Positions 43,454-52,570 are shown, numbered from the stretch's first letter. The stretch: DNA of 64,000 bases from CANMUM01 sp965263365 (GCA_965263365.1 OZ253672.1:62001-126000); one strand, 5' to 3'. Notes: generated by a model from the sequence alone, not told the origin. Program-made: numbers and translations.

Positions 43454-45454
43454 TCACGCAAATAGGAAGCTGGATTCCTCAACCTGAGCGATATCTGTTT
43501 CCCGTAGAATGATTTCTCCACTGCCATAGTTAATTGTCGTATGAATGCCATCATAAGACATTTCTAAGTCGTCAAAACCAGTGACACCGGTCTCAAATAA
43601 ATTCAACAAATCATCCTCAATGCTAAAGTCAAATATTGTATCTTGACCGTCGTTGCCTGCAAAAACAAATTCATCGCTTCCTTCGCCACCAAATAAAAAG
43701 TCATCTCCTGTACCACCATTTATTAAATCATCCCCTTCGTTTCCAGAAAGATGATCGTTACCACCAGCACCCATCAGACTATCATTTCCTTCAAGTCCTC
43801 GCACACGGTTTTGATTTTCATCTCCGACAAAAGTGTCATCAAAATTCGTGAGTACAAATTCTTCTATATCTATATATAAGTCTCCTACTGCATCTCCAGT
43901 ATCTTGAGATCGGTCTTGAAGATTGATATTAATAGCAGAACCATTTGTCCAATATGCTGCATAATCATATCCATCACCGCCAGACAAAACATCTGCTCCT
44001 TCACCACCTAGCAGATAGTCACTCCCTTCATCTCCATATAATGCGTCATCTCCCTCTTGACCGTACAAGAAATCATTGTCACGCCCCCCATCTAACACAT
44101 CATTTTCACTGCCCCCAAAAAGTCGATCATCTCCATCATCTCCTTCAAGAAAATCCGCACCCCTCTCTCCATAAATTAGGTCGCTCCCACCATTCCCACT
44201 TAGGCTATCATTCCCATCCGAACCATAAGCTTCACTATCACCCGCTTGACCTTCCCAAGTATCATCGTCAGCGGTTCCAACAAAAACGGTTTCAGTCTGT
44301 GATATGACTTCTGGCGCTTCGCCGTTTATCCAAATATTTGTTTCATCCAAGTTTTCAATTTCAGTATTTTCAAGAGTAATTGTTGAAACAATTTCACCTA
44401 AGGTAAATGTGAAAACCACATCAGTTCCATTTTGACTCGCAAACGAAAGCGCTTCTTCAATTGAAGTAAAATTAAATGCTCTCAAATCAAGCAAGTCATG
44501 ACCATAGCCAAAGTCTTTTACAATATCATTGCCGTCTCCGTGTGAAAAAACAAAAATGTCCCTCACATTGTCATAGTCCCAACCATACCCGGCCACATAA
44601 TATTCACCATATAAAATATCGTCTCCAGTTCCGCCCAACAGCGTATCTGTTTGATTTCCTCCTACGAGTGTATCTTGCCCATCTGAACCATTCAGCACAT
44701 CATTTCCTGACCCTGAAGACAGATAGTCGTCGCCTTCATTGCCATGCAACATGTCATCACCTGACCCCGCATAGGCTTCATCATTACCTCTACCGCCCTC
44801 TATCCAATCATCACCATCACCACCAATTATGATGTCATTTCCTTTCATGCCACCTAACCAGTCATCACCATCACCTCCTGATACTAAGTCTCGGTCATCA
44901 CCGCCCATGATAAAATCTGAACCGTCTTCCCCGTAAAGTTTATCGCTTCCCGCTTCGCCAGTTAACCAGTCATCACCATCGCCCCCTCGTATGGATTGTT
45001 CTCCATCTTGGCCGAACAAGAGATCATTAGCAGAAGTGAACGATTCATTTTCTCGATTTTCCCGCGCTTGTTCGAGAGTATTTTGGTAGAAGTCTTCACC
45101 CAACAGATCTATCGGACTAGCCCATTTAAGAGAATTTGTGATCGCAGCGCGAGGGACAATTGTTCCGACAGAAATCTCTACGGCTAAATCTAAAATTTCA
45201 CTTTGTTGTTCGAGGGTAAGGTCTGGAAAACTATCAAATGTTATGACCTGAGACAGATCCAAGTTAAAGAAATCACTGATACGTGCGTCAGCATGTAAAA
45301 AACCTTCCAATAATGAAAAATCAAGTAACTGCACGAGATCTTCATCGTTTATATATGAGTTTGATAATTGACCGATTAGGCTCTCAATAATCACACTATC
45401 AAGTAGCTCTTTAAAGTCTAGTTCGTAAATTCTCAAATTATAGTAGTCGGACAA
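43454..45454 (-). CDS. RTX (haemolysin-type calcium-binding) repeat protein
   Basis: 666 residues, strongly acidic. Residues about 140-280 and 395-510 and 560-610 hold many GGxGxDxLx nonapeptide repeats (GGDGDDWLTGEAGSDKLYG, GGEGADVLSGGDGYD). The N-terminal 140 residues are helical, and there is no recognisable enzyme domain. No signal peptide; the C-terminal FDDLEMSYDGIHTTINYG and hydrophobic SSFLFA end fit type I secretion. No ABC/MFP export genes are in the window. Likely a secreted calcium-folding surface or adhesion protein. Confidence 0.88.
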   Translation of the reverse strand: MSDYYNLRIYELDFKELLDSVIIESLIGQLSNSYINDEDLVQLLDFSLLEGFLHADARISDFFNLDLSQVITFDSFPDLTLEQQSEILDLAVEISVGTIVPRAAITNSLKWASPIDLLGEDFYQNTLEQARENRENESFTSANDLLFGQDGEQSIRGGDGDDWLTGEAGSDKLYGEDGSDFIMGGDDRDLVSGGDGDDWLGGMKGNDIIIGGDGDDWIEGGRGNDEAYAGSGDDMLHGNEGDDYLSSGSGNDVLNGSDGQDTLVGGNQTDTLLGGTGDDILYGEYYVAGYGWDYDNVRDIFVFSHGDGNDIVKDFGYGHDLLDLRAFNFTSIEEALSFASQNGTDVVFTFTLGEIVSTITLENTEIENLDETNIWINGEAPEVISQTETVFVGTADDDTWEGQAGDSEAYGSDGNDSLSGNGGSDLIYGERGADFLEGDDGDDRLFGGSENDVLDGGRDNDFLYGQEGDDALYGDEGSDYLLGGEGADVLSGGDGYDYAAYWTNGSAININLQDRSQDTGDAVGDLYIDIEEFVLTNFDDTFVGDENQNRVRGLEGNDSLMGAGGNDHLSGNEGDDLINGGTGDDFLFGGEGSDEFVFAGNDGQDTIFDFSIEDDLLNLFETGVTGFDDLEMSYDGIHTTINYGSGEIILRETDIAQVEESSFLFA

Positions 45455-45633
45455 AATATGCTCCTTATTTGCTTCTCAGGAAATATACCCAAATCTATAA
45501 AATGCTCGGTAAACTGGAACTAAAAATTATTTTGATTTCTAACTAGATTATCGAAAATGGGGCAATATTGAATTAAACTTTTCAACGGCACTTGCACTTA
45601 TATCTCAAACTAATTAAACCGCTCTTTGATTAG

Positions 45634-45709
45634 AGGGGTATAGCTCAGCTGGTAGAGCGACGGTCTCCAAAACCGTAGGTCGCGGGTTCGAACCCTGCTG
45701 CCCCTGCCA
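45634..45709 (+). tRNA. tRNA-Trp (anticodon CCA)
   Basis: 76 bases with encoded CCA. Acceptor AGGGGTA pairs with TGCCCCT; anticodon arm ACGGT-CTCCAAA-ACCGT carries CCA; T arm GGGTTCGAACCC. In related genomes tRNA-Trp is followed by secE-nusG; here mobile-element debris follows, suggesting insertion next to the tRNA or relocation. Confidence 0.96.
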
Positions 45710-46247
45710 AATCTTTTAAAAACAAAGCGTTAAGAGCAAGTTTGCACAAACGCTTGTGACCCAATTTGCAATTCCAAACTCCATTTCGTCCGATTAAATT
45801 TATTGTAAATACGGAATCAAAAATTGTTCAGAACTGTAATATCGGTTGAAAATCAACAAATATATTCTCGAGCTCTTAAATATTCTAAGAAAATTCATTT
45901 TTGAAAACTCTCTTTTAAGTTCTTCATCGATATGTCTGAAATATTGTGTGGCGAGCGATTTGTATTCCCGATAGGCATTCCTGTTTACATCGGTCACAAC
46001 TGGTCTCGATGTATGTGGACTTGTAACGCTTTTGTCCCGCTCTTTTATCTCCTTTATGCGGCATAGTTTTGCCTTTGGCCAGATTTAATTTTGGCCTGGA
46101 AATTGATCGTCGATTGCCGAGTGCTTTGGAACAGGATTGTAGAAGCGATCGATGCAAGTCCAAGCTACATGCCCCCACAATTATGAGGATGTAATACTCT
46201 TTTACACTTCAATAACATCACCGATAAATTAGTAAACAAGGTATAAT
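45710..46247. other. Gene-poor stretch after tRNA-Trp
   Basis: Holds the right copy of the 44-bp inverted repeat (45972-46015). Two overlapping minus-strand frames (45800-45997, 45924-46178) cover it but neither resembles a known protein, and the repeat reads equally well in both, so they are treated as debris of a mobile element. Confidence 0.45.
45972..46015 (-). repeat. 44-bp inverted repeat, right copy
   Basis: Read on the minus strand it matches 42142-42185 with two mismatches. Origin unknown; probably the end of a transposable element or a product of rearrangement. Confidence 0.75.
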
Positions 46248-46482
46248 ATGCTGCGAGATATGATTGAGAAACAACTAATTCCACCTTACGTTTATAGCTA
46301 TCCGACTAGATCGTCGTATAGACGAGCTACGTTATATTAGTGTAAAAGAAATTTGGGAACAAGACAGAGTTAATTCTCTAACGAATGATTTGAATTTGTA
46401 TCTTCAAGTTCCTTTTTGCAACTACAAATGTGGATATTGCAATATATATACCGTGATTTCAAAGGATCAAGATGTTTGGTAG
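46248..46482 (+). pseudogene. Radical-SAM protein (HemN/STM4012-like), N-terminal fragment
   Basis: Starts MLRDMIEKQLIPPYVYSYPT and, after a one-base frameshift near 46300-46320, reads DLNLYLQVPFCNYKCGYCN, containing the CxxxCxxC cluster motif of radical-SAM enzymes in the LxVPFC context of HemN/HemW-like proteins. The YSYP start recalls the STM4012 family. The frame ends at 46482, leaving about 75 of an expected 400 codons; the remainder is lost at a mobile-element junction. Confidence 0.7.
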
Positions 46483-46557
46483 TGTCTCAGTTTGAAATTT
46501 GACCTATTCGCCACCGCGATTTATGTGTATGCTTAGCGTAAAGCATAAGGAGTAATC

Positions 46558-46788
46558 ATGCCAAAAGGTCCAAACGGTCAAAAGCGCCCCGCCGATGCAA
46601 TAGGGAATGCTGTGAAGATTGCACAAATTGCAACGGGTGAAATCGAAGATGAAATTGAAGATGAAGAGAAAGACCCCGCCGCCAAAGCACTTGGCGCGAG
46701 GGGCGGTAAGGCGCGAGCGTCAAAATTGACGGCTGAGCAAAGGTCAGAAATTGCAAAGAAGGCGGCTCAAAGGAGGTGGTCGGAATAA
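46558..46788 (+). CDS. Small conserved basic protein
   Basis: 76 residues: MPKGPNGQKRPADAIGNAVK, an acidic middle (EIEDEIEDEEKD), and GARGGKARASKLTAEQRSEI, ending AKKAAQRRWSE. The GxRGGKARAxxLTxEQRxEIAKKAA core recurs in small alphaproteobacterial proteins of unknown role, possibly nucleic-acid binding. A ribosome-like GGAG lies before the ATG. It appears intact among relics. Confidence 0.65.
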   Translation: MPKGPNGQKRPADAIGNAVKIAQIATGEIEDEIEDEEKDPAAKALGARGGKARASKLTAEQRSEIAKKAAQRRWSE

Positions 46789-46896
46789 TTTAGGAATAAT
46801 GTAGTGTATCCCCTTGACATACGGTAGCTGATTTCCTGTATTAGGTGTTGTCAGAGCAAATTTGAATTTGGATAATATTACTGATATCCGCCTTTG

Positions 46897-47765
46897 ATGA
46901 ACAATCAAAACCCCTTCAAATACTTCAAAACCTCACCCGGAATTATCAAGCTTGCGATTTGGCTGTATATCCGTTTTCCGCTGAGCTTGCGCCCAGTTGA
47001 GGATTGACTTTATGAGCGCGGGATTGACGCAAGTTCAACTCGAATGAAGCCCTGGATAAGTTGAGCGCTATCTAAGGTTCCCATGAGACCATCCCTTTTT
47101 GGTCGAACCGATTTGGCCCGATTTTCGCGAGGAAAATTCGACAGCGTAGGCCGAATGCAATCTCGCTTTGGAGGTGGCATTTAAGCGCAACCCGCACGGA
47201 GCGAGGCGCGTGCGGATAAGTTGCGCGTGCGTCAAAATTGACGAAGTTTTTGTGAGAGTGAATGGCCAGAGTTTGTATTTGTGGCGCGCCATAGATCATG
47301 AAGGGGCCATGTTGGAATGCGTTGTGATAAAACGACGGGATCGGCGCGCGGCCTTTAAAACATAGAGAAAATTGCTCTCGCGATGCGCAAAAACAAATGA
47401 GATCGTAACGGGCAAGCTTGACTCGTATCGTGCAGCTTTGCGCGAAATCGGCTATTCGGGAAATCATGAAACTAAACAGTACAAAAACAGTCTATGCGAA
47501 AATTCCAATAATTAAATTCGTTCAACTTGCCCGAAAACCGGTTCCCACTTTTCGGGTTGAACTTGGACATTTTCGAAGGCGGGAGCGGGCAATGGGCAGG
47601 TTTTGAAGTATGGGATCACTGCAGAAATTCGTTTCCGTTCGATCCCAGTTCCACAATCATTTCCAACATCAAAGGCAACTCGAAAACAGATCAACATTTA
47701 AGAAACTTCGCGATCAATCTCTTGCTGATTGGCGGAAATTCTGTGCCGCATAAAACGAACTTGCC
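46897..47765 (+). mobile_element. IS6-family transposase relic
   Basis: Scattered over shifted frames: NPFKYFKTSPGIIKLAIWLY with IRFPLSLRPVED at the start, KIDEVFVRVNGQSLYLWRAI then DHEGAMLECVVIKRRDRRAA in the middle, KLDSYRAALREIGY, and HFRRRERAMGRF near the end, in the order of IS26-like transposases. It contains several stops and frame changes and a palindrome at 47530-47556 within the coding sequence. Confidence 0.78.
47530..47556. repeat. Palindromic repeat inside the IS6 relic
   Basis: CCCGAAAA and TTTTCGGG (47530-47537, 47549-47556) form an 8-bp stem around CCGGTTCCCAC. The sequence resembles short dispersed palindromic elements common in alphaproteobacterial, especially Hyphomicrobiales, intergenic regions, and here interrupts the transposase at the NSxxPFRRRERA motif. 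Confidence 0.55.
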
Positions 47766-47816
47766 CAACATTCAGAGACGGGTCAGAATTCGTCTGACAG
47801 CACCGGATCATACCAA

Positions 47817-48071
47817 TCAATAATGATAGCGGCACTGCGCAATGAGAAGTCGATCATCTTCGATGCGATAAACAAGCCTTTGCTCACGATTGATACGCCG
47901 TGACCACCAACTCGATAGTGAACCCTTTAAAGGTTCTGGCTTTCCTGTACCCTCAAATGGTGTCCGCGTACATTCTTTGATCAGTGCATTGAGGCGTGTG
48001 AGCAGTTTTTTATCCTGATTTTGCCAATAGAGATAATCATCCCAAGCCTGTTCATGGAAGATGATTTTCAC
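47817..48071 (-). CDS. yoeB: Toxin YoeB (Txe/YoeB family mRNA interferase)
   Basis: 84 residues, the same length as E. coli YoeB. It cuts mRNA in the ribosomal A site. Segments FHEQAWDDYLYWQNQDKKLL, GKPEPLKGSLSSWWSRRI and the C-terminal catalytic CRYHY (His and Tyr) are all present, so it looks active. It overlaps the antitoxin gene by 4 bases. Confidence 0.93.
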   Translation of the reverse strand: MKIIFHEQAWDDYLYWQNQDKKLLTRLNALIKECTRTPFEGTGKPEPLKGSLSSWWSRRINREQRLVYRIEDDRLLIAQCRYHY

Positions 48072-48322
48072 TCGATCAATGCTTTTTCACAGCCCCTCCC
48101 AGCATCTAATTCTTCTATAGCATTCAGCAAACGCTTGGCATTCTCAGGACTTTTTAAAAGATAACGCGTCTCTTCAAATGAGGCAAAATCTTCCAAAGAC
48201 ATGAGCACAGCCGCCGCTTTTCCCCCACTGCGTGTAATCAGAACAGGCTCATGATCATCAGCGACTTGATCAATTGCTGATGCCATATTCTTTCTAAAGT
48301 CGGAATATGTTGTCGTTTTCAT
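48068..48322 (-). CDS. yefM: Antitoxin YefM (Phd/YefM family)
   Basis: 84 residues from ATG 48320-48322: MKTTTYSDFRKNMASAIDQV, then EPVLITRSGGKAAAVLMSLE, the DNA-binding N-terminal domain, and an acidic C-terminal tail that binds YoeB. A longer frame to 48376 is rejected because the operator lies within it. It is first in the operon, as expected for autoregulation. Confidence 0.92.
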   Translation of the reverse strand: MKTTTYSDFRKNMASAIDQVADDHEPVLITRSGGKAAAVLMSLEDFASFEETRYLLKSPENAKRLLNAIEELDAGRGCEKALIE

Positions 48323-48330
48323 GAGTTTAA

Positions 48331-48348
48331 TGTACTCAATTGCGTACA
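48331..48348. promoter_or_regulatory. yefM-yoeB operator
   Basis: TGTACT (48331-48336) and CGTACA (48343-48348) form an inverted repeat with 12 bp between centres, 9 bases upstream of the yefM start. The E. coli yefM-yoeB operator has TGTACA cores with the same 12-bp spacing, so this is very likely the binding site of the YefM-YoeB repressor complex. Confidence 0.7.
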
Positions 48349-48376
48349 TAATTTCAACCTTTTTCTTTATCATCAC

Positions 48377-48737
48377 CTTCGATTTTTATGTCACTCAACT
48401 TATCCGTACGCTCTCCCACACAAACGTGTTCGCTGCGTTCGGGTTGAATTTCCACCATCTTTGCAGGGTGCGTGAGTGACCTGTCTCACTGAAATTTGGC
48501 TTACTAATGGCGGTCTTCTTTACCTAATTTTTAGGACAGAAACTGTCTACAATTCTAGGGGCTATTCATTTTCAACCGATCGACAAGAAAGCGATCAAAA
48601 TTCAATTTTAAGTTGACATAGATCATTTAAATATTTGCTTTTGTTGTATTTTTTAATTTTCACAACGAAAATTGTAATAATTTTTGAGCAGCATCGAATG
48701 GAAGGAAAAGTACAACATCGATATGAGGATCTAAAAA
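48377..48737. other. Gap between the toxin module and the adenylation operon
   Basis: No gene seen. A TTGACA lies near 48614 in a very AT-rich stretch and could be the -35 of a promoter for the operon at 48738, though no good -10 at the right spacing is evident. GAGGATC precedes the ATG at 48738. Confidence 0.4.
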
Positions 48738-50375
48738 ATGAACACTTTTGCGCCCTTCCGAGCTCGCAACTCTTCTAAGCCAATTGAAATGCTCAGCGGC
48801 GGTTGGGGACAAGCCATCCCAAGCTCCATAGCTAAGCTTTCGCACGAGGACCAATGCAAATTCAACCGCTTCGGTTTTGGATCGCAAATCTCCCCTGATT
48901 TCCCCACTGTGGTTGACGGTTTTCATCATTTTGTCAAAACTCAGCCCGATGCAATTGCCATCACGCACAAGAATAATACTATCACCTATGCCGAGCTTAA
49001 TGCCCGCGCCAATGACGTCGCCGCCTATCTCCTCTCCGAAGGGGTGCAAGAGGGAGATGCGGTTGCCATCTTCTTGCGCCGTTCAATTGAAATGGTTATC
49101 GGAATTATCGCCGCCCACAAGATCGGCGCGGCCTATGTGCCTCAGGATGTCAAGGTTTGTCCGATGGGCAACCTGGTGCACATCGCGGCCCAAACCGAGG
49201 CAAAGGTGATCCTGACGCAAGAAATCTATGTTGATTATTTTGATGGCCAAGCACTCACTGCTCATATCCGCCCTATTGAAACCATCGGCACGGCAGAGGC
49301 CGAAATTATCCAAATCTCTATTGATCCTGCCCTTTGCGCTATGGTCCTCTTTACATCTGGCACAACAGGCAAGCCCAATGGCGTTCAGGTCACCCATCGC
49401 AATCTGGCCAATATCCTACTGACCGCACCTGGCAATATGGGCATCCGCCCCGGCACTAAGGTTTCACAGCTTTTGTCGGTTTCATTCGATATGGCCGCCT
49501 GGGAAATTCTTGGTGCGCTCTCGAATGGTGGTACCCTCATCATTCGTGAGCGTGATATGCTGAGCGCTGCACGCCACGCCAATGTCATTATCGCCACCCC
49601 ATCTATCCTTGGCAGCATTGATGAAAGCCAATGCCCAGATGTGCGCGTGGTTGCCGTTGCCGGTGAACCGTGCCCGCGCGGTCTGGCCGATTTATGGGGT
49701 GCACGTTCGGCCTTCTATAACTGTTGTGGTCCGACCGAGACCACCATCATCAACACCGCCGAAACGCATTTCCCGTCTAAGGAGGTGCTGTCGATTGGTC
49801 GTCCAACGCCAAATAATTCGGTCTATGTGCTTGATGAAAATCTTGAACCACTTCCCATTGGTGAAATCGGCGAGATGTGGGCAGGTGGAGACGCAGTCAC
49901 CGCAGGTTACCTCAAGAACGACGAGCTGACGGCGGATCGTTATCGTGACGACCCATTCCGTGGCGAAGGCCATAAAATGTTCAGGACCCGTGATTTGGGG
50001 CGCTGGACAGAAGAGGGTGAGCTTGAGCATTTCGGGCGCGTTGATGATCAGGTCAAGGTCAAGGGTTTCCGCGTTGAACTTGACGGTGTGACCCGCTCGC
50101 TTGAGGCCGCGCCATCGGTGGAACGCGCGGTAACGCTTAAATTTGATAATGCACATTTAGTGGCTTTTGTTTCGCCTGCAAATGCCGATGTCGAAGATGC
50201 TATGAATGAATCCCGCGAACGCTGCCCCTATTACGCGGTGCCCGCTTGGACTTTCGCGCTTGAAATGCTTCCTCGCACCGATCGTGGGAAAATCGACAAG
50301 CGCCTACTGCTTGAGTTAGCACAGGAAAAAATTGACGCCCTCAAAGCGCAAACTATCTCTGTCGTAGCGAAATAA
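48738..50375 (+). CDS. Stand-alone NRPS-like adenylation enzyme
   Basis: 545 residues, AMP-binding family. Core motifs: LFTSGTTGKPNGV (A3), VSFDMAAWEILGALSNGG (A4, with the Asp that binds the substrate amino group in amino-acid-activating domains), YNCCGPTETT (A5), FRTRDLGRWTEEGELEHFGR (A7), DDQVKVKGFRVEL (A8) and PRTDRGKIDKRLL (A10 Lys). No carrier-protein or reductase domain follows. First gene of a three-gene operon with a membrane flavoprotein and an enoyl-CoA hydratase; an amino acid is the probable substrate. Confidence 0.85.
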   Translation: MNTFAPFRARNSSKPIEMLSGGWGQAIPSSIAKLSHEDQCKFNRFGFGSQISPDFPTVVDGFHHFVKTQPDAIAITHKNNTITYAELNARANDVAAYLLSEGVQEGDAVAIFLRRSIEMVIGIIAAHKIGAAYVPQDVKVCPMGNLVHIAAQTEAKVILTQEIYVDYFDGQALTAHIRPIETIGTAEAEIIQISIDPALCAMVLFTSGTTGKPNGVQVTHRNLANILLTAPGNMGIRPGTKVSQLLSVSFDMAAWEILGALSNGGTLIIRERDMLSAARHANVIIATPSILGSIDESQCPDVRVVAVAGEPCPRGLADLWGARSAFYNCCGPTETTIINTAETHFPSKEVLSIGRPTPNNSVYVLDENLEPLPIGEIGEMWAGGDAVTAGYLKNDELTADRYRDDPFRGEGHKMFRTRDLGRWTEEGELEHFGRVDDQVKVKGFRVELDGVTRSLEAAPSVERAVTLKFDNAHLVAFVSPANADVEDAMNESRERCPYYAVPAWTFALEMLPRTDRGKIDKRLLLELAQEKIDALKAQTISVVAK

Positions 50376-50395
50376 GTAAAGGAAGGGAGAAAGTT

Positions 50396-51721
50396 ATGGC
50401 CTATGAAACCAGCAAATCATTAGGATTGGAGCCCCAAGATAAAACGACAATCAACTGGCGGCGCATCACGCGCCACCCCGCCTTGATGGAGTATCGCCGC
50501 CTTGCCGTGATCATCTATGCGATCAACCTTGCCTTTGCTTGGTATTTAGCCCACAATCTTGATTTCAACTCTTTGCATAGCCTCGTCGTTTTGGCCAATG
50601 CCGCAATTATTAACTTCACGATTGGCATATTGATCCGTCAGCAGCGCGTGGTTAACGCGCTTTTCTGGCTGGCGACGCGCATTCCGACCTCGGCGCCACT
50701 ATGGATACGTTGGGGCGCAGGCAAGGTCTTCCATTTTGGCGGCATACATTCCTCGGCCAATATTTCCGGAACCTTCTGGTTTATCGCATTAAGCATCGCG
50801 CTCTATCGCGCAGGGACACTAAATATTGCTAAAGTCTCCCCCCTAACGATGGGAATTTCAGTGGCCATTATCGTGTTGCTGACCGCCATGTGCTTGACAG
50901 CATATGGCCCGATCCGCCAGCGGTTCCATAATTTGTTTGAGCGCGTGCATCGCTTCGCCGGTTGGACAGTGCTTGGCCTTTTCTGGATACAAACCGTATC
51001 TGCGCAAATGGATGCCGGTCAGCCATTGACACAGTCGTTGGGTTTCTGGCTGCTGATTCCGATAACAATCTCTGTCATCTCTCCTTGGCTAACGCTCAAA
51101 AAAGTCGATGTTGAGGTGGAAAAGCTTTCCAATCATGCCATTGCCATGAAGTTTGACTATGGCGACACCCCCTTCGCAGGCTCGTCAAATTCGATCAGCC
51201 TTAAGCCCTTGATGGAATGGCATGCCTTCGCCAATGTTCCAACCCCAGGTGAGGACGGCTACCGCCTTGTGATTTCTCGCGCAGGTGATTGGACTGGCAA
51301 TGTCATCGACAACCCACCTGATAAGGTTTGGGTCAAAGGCATCACTACTTCAGGTGTGGCGCGGATAGAGGAGCTTTTTTCAAAGGTTGTCTATGTTGGC
51401 ACTGGTAGTGGTATTGGCCCGATCCTTCCACATCTTTTCAAAAACACTACGCCAAGCCATGTCGTTTGGTCAACGCGCAACCCGCGTGCCACTTATGGCG
51501 ACGCTTTTGTTGACAAAATTCTTGCGGCGCGCCCCGATGCACTGGTTTGGGATACGACCGAAAAGGGTAAGCCTGACCTAAGCAAATTAGCCTATGAAGC
51601 AGTTCAACGCACTGGCGCCGAGGCAGTTATCGTGATCTCAAACGAAAAGCTGACTCGCAAAGTTGTGCACGATATGGAATCGCTTGGCATCCCTGCCTAT
51701 GGCGCAATCTGGGATAGCTAG
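50396..51721 (+). CDS. Membrane flavoprotein, TmpA/ferric-reductase-like
   Basis: 441 residues. About six membrane helices in residues 35-240 with His residues (KVFHFGGIHSSANISG, RVHRFAGWTVLG) that could hold haem, followed by a ferredoxin-reductase-like FAD/NAD domain with VVYVGTGSGIGPILPHLF and VVWSTRNPRATYGD. The architecture recalls the fungal TmpA membrane flavoprotein, which is functionally linked to the adenylate-forming enzyme TmpB; this recollection was not checked. It starts 20 bases after the adenylation gene behind GGAAGGGAG. Confidence 0.75.
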   Translation: MAYETSKSLGLEPQDKTTINWRRITRHPALMEYRRLAVIIYAINLAFAWYLAHNLDFNSLHSLVVLANAAIINFTIGILIRQQRVVNALFWLATRIPTSAPLWIRWGAGKVFHFGGIHSSANISGTFWFIALSIALYRAGTLNIAKVSPLTMGISVAIIVLLTAMCLTAYGPIRQRFHNLFERVHRFAGWTVLGLFWIQTVSAQMDAGQPLTQSLGFWLLIPITISVISPWLTLKKVDVEVEKLSNHAIAMKFDYGDTPFAGSSNSISLKPLMEWHAFANVPTPGEDGYRLVISRAGDWTGNVIDNPPDKVWVKGITTSGVARIEELFSKVVYVGTGSGIGPILPHLFKNTTPSHVVWSTRNPRATYGDAFVDKILAARPDALVWDTTEKGKPDLSKLAYEAVQRTGAEAVIVISNEKLTRKVVHDMESLGIPAYGAIWDS

Positions 51722-51805
51722 ACCAACTATAAGCCGGTCAGCACAAAGCCTCCTCATCCCGCTTTTCTATGTGTTGGCCATTCATAACTCTAACAAGGAA
51801 TTGCA

Positions 51806-52570
51806 ATGTTTGAATTCATATTTGCAGAAACTCGGGGTCGCGTCGGTATCATGACCCTTAATCGCCCAGATGCGCTCAACGCCCTTAACGCAAAAATGCA
51901 GCTAGAAATCATTGAACAGGCGCTTAGTTGGGATGCCGATCCCGATATTGGCTCCATTATCATCAAGGGTAATGAACGAGCATTCGCCGCCGGTGCTGAC
52001 ATTCGTGAACTTGTTGCATATGATGCGGCTAGAATGCGAGCTGAAAACAAATTCAGTGATTGGGAGGATTTCGCCAATCTGCGCACGCCTAAAATCGCAG
52101 CCGTGTCGGGCTATGCGTTGGGCGGAGGCTGTGAGCTCGCTTTGATGTGTAATATAATCATTGCAGATCAAACCGCAAAATTTGGCCAGCCCGAGGTCAA
52201 AATCGGCTGTATTCCTGGCATGGGTGGGACTCAGCGCCTTACCCGTGCGATTGGCAAGGTGCGCGCCGCCGACATGGTGCTGACCGGGCGGATTATTGAT
52301 GCATCCACAGCGTTAGATTACGGGCTAGCGAGTCAAATTCTGCCCACTGATGGGTTTGACGCCGAGGTTTTGTCGATCGCAAATGAAATTGCCGAGCGCG
52401 CGGCCGATATTAATGCGCTCGCCATTGATGCGCTACATGCGGCACAGGAAGAGGGATTAAGCGATGGACTGAAAACCGAGCGCGCCATTTATCATGGCCT
52501 TTTCGGCACTTCATCACAAAGCGAGGGAATGGCAGCTTTTTTGGAAAAGCGAACCCCGAAATTTCGCTGA
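51806..52570 (+). CDS. Enoyl-CoA hydratase/isomerase family protein
   Basis: 254 residues, crotonase fold. Oxyanion-hole segments AFAAGADIRELV and SGYALGGGCELALMCNII are present, with both catalytic Glu positions (GGCEL, GQPEVKIGCIPGMGGTQR). It hydrates trans-2-enoyl-CoA. It starts 84 bases after the flavoprotein gene, behind AACAAGGAA, and ends the operon. Its role beside an amino-acid-type adenylation enzyme is unclear. Confidence 0.9.
   Translation: MFEFIFAETRGRVGIMTLNRPDALNALNAKMQLEIIEQALSWDADPDIGSIIIKGNERAFAAGADIRELVAYDAARMRAENKFSDWEDFANLRTPKIAAVSGYALGGGCELALMCNIIIADQTAKFGQPEVKIGCIPGMGGTQRLTRAIGKVRAADMVLTGRIIDASTALDYGLASQILPTDGFDAEVLSIANEIAERAADINALAIDALHAAQEEGLSDGLKTERAIYHGLFGTSSQSEGMAAFLEKRTPKFR

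Noticed and set aside
43636..44832. Long plus-strand His/Leu/Pro-rich frames
   Set aside because: They are antisense shadows of the RTX Gly/Asp repeats; no start signals and implausible composition.
45800..46178. Two overlapping minus-strand frames after tRNA-Trp
   Set aside because: They contain the 44-bp repeat in two phases and no recognisable protein; treated as debris.
48660..49049. 129-codon minus-strand frame over the start of the adenylation gene
   Set aside because: Antisense shadow of the AMP-binding gene with no independent features.
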